A stretch of 64,000 nucleotides of DNA from Brasenia schreberi. Its lineage: Eukaryota; Streptophyta; Magnoliopsida; Nymphaeales; Cabombaceae. This document shows, in pieces, positions 60,986-64,000 of the stretch (within the stretch, counting starts at the first letter, position 1; every line of letters begins with the position of its first letter). Location: positions 2,787,501 through 2,851,500 of the forward strand of contig JAYKKT010000040.1 of NCBI GenBank assembly GCA_036023115.1, read 5' to 3'. The position numbers and the translations under genes were made by a program. The notes under the pieces were generated by a model. That model was not told where the DNA came from. It searched no databases and saw only the letters and a program-made list of their open reading frames with translations.

Positions 60986-63045
60986 ACATTTTAACTCGTG
61001 CAATATATGAAAAGAACTGCATGTAATGTATCTCATGCAATTAAATATATCAGGTGACAGTTGGAACCTCCAAAAATTGCATTAGCTATTTTTCTGTTAT
61101 TCAAAAGCATAGAGTAGGGATAGAGTCATTCATGAAAGAGAAATCTTTTGGCAACCGAGATTGATTTCTTTGAGCAACCTTTATGCATCAAAAGATACGA
61201 AAGGGCTCAACTTTTTCCCCTCCCTTTCAAAGTTATGCATTTCGATCTCTCCCAAGATAAAGGATAGCATTTAAGAAGATCCATGTAGAAAAAACATGGC
61301 TGAGAATCATGAGATTGACTACCTAACCAAAGGGAATTATGAAGCAGGAAGAACTAAAAGTTACATATAATGGGAAATGTAGGATTCATATAATGTAACT
61401 GAGACTGCAAGGAACTTTTTCTTCATCACCTCTTTGGACTGAAACCGGAGTTGAGGCTTGTATTTTACTTCTTCAACAAATTTCAAATCATTTGCAATGT
61501 TGTGCTGCTCAACAGGTTTTCCTCTAAGGATTATCTGAAAGTTTTCAAATCTTCTAAGGTAGAGAATGGAAGCATATGCCTGCAAAATTACATACGGTTA
61601 GAAAAATTATGTACATTAAAGTTATGCCCTGACAACCAACCAAAGGAATACATTATTACACGCAAAGAATGCCGAATATGGTGAGAAATGTGAGACTCCT
61701 CCTTTGCTCGTGATTTAGAAAGCCCCTCCAATGTGCTTGCATCCCGAAGCCTTATATCCTTCAAAGAGAGTACATGAATTTACTGTAAAATAACGATTCT
61801 TCAATCGACTTGAGGAATCTTAATCAATCATCAATTGCAAAGAGAGTCACCAAGAAACCAATTCACCAAAAGCTTTGTGCTTCAATGTCCAATACAAGTC
61901 AAATATTGAAACAATCAAGGAGTCAAACAAGTGTCAAGGTGCTGCAAAACAGCATGTTTTATTAGTGTTAGGACTGCTCAATTTATAGAGCATTATACAT
62001 AGTGTATCGGATCTAAAGATTTTAAGAGTGGTGTCAAATTGATTCTTAATCATATTGTGAAATGTCAAAAAAATTCTAAAGACTTCGGATTTATGTTTTA
62101 AAAAATGTCAAAACGCCAAGCATGAGAGAGGAAAGTCTGTTATGATCTGAAATATTAAATAGAATTTACTTCTAGGCATTAGACGGTTCAAAACTTGAAA
62201 TTGGCATTCTGCTTTTTTAGGTTTGGCAAACGTAGGTGGGGCAGATTAGAGATTGGGGTGGGGCAGCGTTTATATTGAAAATTTGAAAGGCCCGTTCTGC
62301 GTTTTCACAAATTTTGGGTGGGGTGCCCCCACCTCACCTCAACATGGATCCACCACTGGGGACTGATATCTTGCATCATTTTCTCTGTTGAGAATCTACA
62401 AACCTATTTAGCATTAGGAAGATCAGAAAAATGGTTAGGAAAAGAGTTAGGCTTGGAGGAGGTAAATGGAACTAAGAGAACCCCAGGGGAGGTACTAGCT
62501 CAAGACCAATAACGGTTTGAGTTAGTGCATGTTGCATCTTAAAGGGTATCAAAAACCAATAGGTGTCTTACATCAATTTTCCGATGCTTTGAGTAGAAAA
62601 TTGGTATGCACAATAGAGGGATTTAGACAATCATTTATATTCTACTAGCGTGGTGCGTCTTCTCTTCTAAGGGTAACTTTTCCACATAAATGTTTGAGAA
62701 CAATGAGTACAAATAAATGTGATGTTATCCCCAGCTTTTCATGGTTGATCATGTACAGATGGATTACAAGGTTGCCACAACGCATTTCATATAAAATTCA
62801 AATTGAAATGCAAAATATGAAACAAGGAAGTTATGCCCAAAAGTATTTCACAGACCTACTTGAATTTTTTGCTCAGATATAAAAGCAACAAATAAATAAA
62901 TGCAGTGAGGACAGCAAATTCAGATACAAAGGTCTGAGATGTCTACCTCCTTGTCAACATCAAAATCAAGCTCCAACAGTCCACCATCATTTAACCACAG
63001 ATTAAATATTATTACTTTGGTTCCTTGAACACCGATGTCTTCAAA
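54480..63045 (-). CDS. MORC: MORC-family GHKL ATPase, 5'-partial (11 downstream exons)
   Basis: Microrchidia proteins are nuclear ATPases that compact chromatin and silence transposons in plants. Exons seen: 63045..62947, 61758..61660, 61579..61430, 59157..59068, 58928..58877, 58804..58693, 57746..57571, 57397..57321, 54985..54897, 54705..54663, 54551..54480. They total 1,059 nt, or 352 residues plus stop, all in phase. Seen in order: [119 protein letters not shown], then a C-terminal coiled coil ([20 protein letters not shown] to [20 protein letters not shown]). This covers the S5-like transducer part of the ATPase module and the tail. The N-terminal GHKL ATP-binding half must lie beyond the right edge. 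Which plant MORC it is (for example MORC6- or MORC1-type) I cannot decide. Its introns are unusually full of transposons. Confidence 0.9.
55155..55256. repeat. Tandem duplication, about 49-bp unit, in the rearranged RTE
   Basis: The text CTCTTCCTTTATTCGGACTT then GGGACCAGTCATGCAAGAGT and GATCCCT occurs twice in immediate succession with no visible difference, implying a recent duplication. Confidence 0.9.
55230..55372. repeat. Large hairpin: 63-bp arms, 17-bp loop
   Basis: The left arm 55230-55292 (GGGACCAGTCATGCAAG through CCACAAAAGAATCCATGGTA) is the reverse complement of the right arm 55310-55372 with few mismatches. The arms contain both RTE 5'-end sequence and the host target motif. In the MORC pre-mRNA it would fold as a long near-perfect stem. 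Confidence 0.9.
55574..56227. mobile_element. DNA transposon with 9-bp target duplication nested in the RTE remnant
   Basis: A 654-bp segment splits RTE coding text between TTTGATCATTTAATTACTTC and GGATATAGAAATTAAGATTG. It is flanked by the perfect 9-bp direct repeat ACTTCGGAG (55565-55573 and 56228-56236). The ends CTAAGTCACAC and GTGTGACATA are short inverted repeats (9 of 10 matching). Near the left end are GACACCGACACCGTGTCGG-type words. A 9-bp duplication suggests a Mutator-like element, though the inverted ends are very short. No transposase was seen. Confidence 0.65.
57925..58060 (+). repeat. LINE-like 3'-tail repeat, member 3, in a MORC intron
   Basis: AACAATAAAACATGATCACT, TTTTTTGAGTTAATGATAAA, AGAATCCATCTAGCTGACCC, matching the 24.9 and 26.0 kb members. 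An adjacent imperfect duplication (about 58,023-58,085 and 58,113-58,175: AAAAGGCTAAGCTTTGA / AAAAGGCTCAGCTATGA) extends it. Confidence 0.55.
60212..60426. repeat. TA-rich microsatellite with periodic ATATGT words, in a MORC intron
   Basis: About 215 bp of (TA)n interrupted every 10-18 bp by TATGTA. All frames through it are artefacts (Tyr/Ile repeats). Confidence 0.95.
60437..60564. repeat. Perfect 64-bp tandem duplication
   Basis: The unit starting TGTATATGCATGTACATATA occurs at 60437-60500 and again at 60501-60564. The two copies look identical, so the event is recent or the sequence has been homogenised. Confidence 0.92.
60576..60863 (-). other. Open frame inside a MORC intron, unknown
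   Basis: A frame of about 96 codons ([19 protein letters not shown] through [20 protein letters not shown]) runs on the minus strand within the intron between 61,430 and 59,157. It then continues into the 64-bp repeats. The composition is protein-like, with hydrophobic segments. It may be a decayed retroelement piece. I recognise no family. Confidence 0.25.
60941..60980. repeat. (GA)n microsatellite
   Basis: About 40 bp of GA dinucleotide in a MORC intron. Confidence 0.95.
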
Positions 63046-64000
63046 CTGCAATAAGAAGGAATTCAACAAAGAGAATTCGCATACCACAGAAAACAAGCCC
63101 AAATGGAAAAAATGAACAGAAACAAAAAAAAAGTCCCAGTCTTGCATATAATTTGCACGTTTCACATATTGTTGTTAGTTTGTTCTAATTCTTCAATCGC
63201 TTGATGCATTTTCACGCGCCCTGCTAATTAACAAGCCCAATACTGCTACCCTTACTTGGAAAGCATTGATCCAAATGTACTATGCATGCTTTATTAGATT
63301 ACTTTCATTGAGAATTATTCAAAGCTCACATTTTCTAGCACACCAATACCTATATGTGCGTAGATTTGTGTTGAAGGATCATGTTCTAATTCTGCTGCTA
63401 CATATACAGAAAGTAAAATTAATGCATTACTACAGGTATCCCTGGTTAAAAGATGATATAGACTTCGTAACTTTATACATGCAAGCTTTGCCTATATAAT
63501 GTTTTTCGGCACAAAGTGTATTACTATGGTATCTGTCTTGCAACTTTGACATAAGTTCACACGACCACAGGGAAAGTGCCCTTCAGAGAGTCAGAGACCA
63601 TGAGTTTACAAGCATGAACCGAGATTCAATGTCAACTTTCGAGAGATCAAGGATTTCTCATAATCTAAACTAGGCTTCTAAATGATATTTTCAGTGGCTC
63701 ACCAAAGATTGTCTTCTGAGCCATCCTCTGAAGCATAATGTTTTAATATTTTAATAAGTTTGTTATATGAACAGTATAATATACAGTAATATAACAAAAT
63801 TTTAAACGAATCAAATACTAAGAATGTGTACCCGCTGTCCTATTCCGCATGTAATATATGAATAACATAAATTGTTCTCATGGAGACAATCCTTTAACTT
63901 GTCTGCTTCTCCTCCTACAGAAGAATCTGAACAACCTCATATTTACCCTAATTCTTCTAGTGGCAATTTCATATTGCATGAATCTTTTCACTGGTAGCCA
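63046..64000 (-). other. MORC intron sequence to the window edge
   Basis: Upstream of the TTATTGCAG acceptor at 63,046. The preceding exon should end in a conserved WSPF...LLQ segment, which I could not find on the minus strand. This is therefore read as intron, continuing past the window. Confidence 0.5.

Overview
This window is nuclear DNA of a flowering plant. The recognisable genes are plant-type and split by many introns, and they float in an AT-rich sea of microsatellites, SINEs, RTE-clade LINEs and non-autonomous DNA transposons. I do not commit to a species. No virus-, organelle- or bacterium-derived block and no CRISPR array was seen.

Layout. 0.9-2.4 kb (minus): first two coding exons of a clade-D-like PP2C protein phosphatase; its 3' exons lie off the left edge. 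3.4-9.6 kb: repeat land, with a 164-bp TA microsatellite, a complete 553-bp hAT-type element with 8-bp target duplication, a GC-rich foldback, and compound CT/TA/GA tracts. 9.86-14.95 kb (minus): a complete 14-exon gene for chaperonin subunit CCT-eta (561 residues), including a GC-AG intron and a 90-nt stop-free intron. 17.2-17.8 kb (plus): a decayed tail of an RD19-type cysteine protease gene. 19.5-33.1 kb: transposon block with two nearly full-length RTE LINEs (21.1-24.3 and 29.0-32.3 kb, both minus), each with target-site duplications; the second sits inside the RT/RNase H region of a dead Ty1-copia element. 33-41 kb: SINEs, microsatellites and LINE scraps. 41.7-43.1 kb (plus): a complete 3-exon gibberellin 20-oxidase gene (381 residues) with a TATA box. 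44-51 kb: LINE remnants including a miniature RTE made only of the two element ends. 51.5-53.4 kb: weak gene-like signals I cannot name. 54.5-63.0 kb (minus): eleven 3' exons of a MORC-family ATPase gene whose 5' half is beyond the right edge; its introns carry a rearranged RTE with a further transposon nested in it, a 63-bp-arm hairpin, and a long hexamer-like microsatellite.

The four genes are unrelated housekeeping, signalling, hormone and chromatin genes and do not form a pathway. The most informative material is the retroelement layer: autonomous RTE copies with complementary lesions, an end-only derivative with its own target duplication, and nested insertions that give a relative insertion order. 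All exon boundaries were set by hand from GT/GC-AG signals and checked for reading-frame phase; none has been tested against transcripts.
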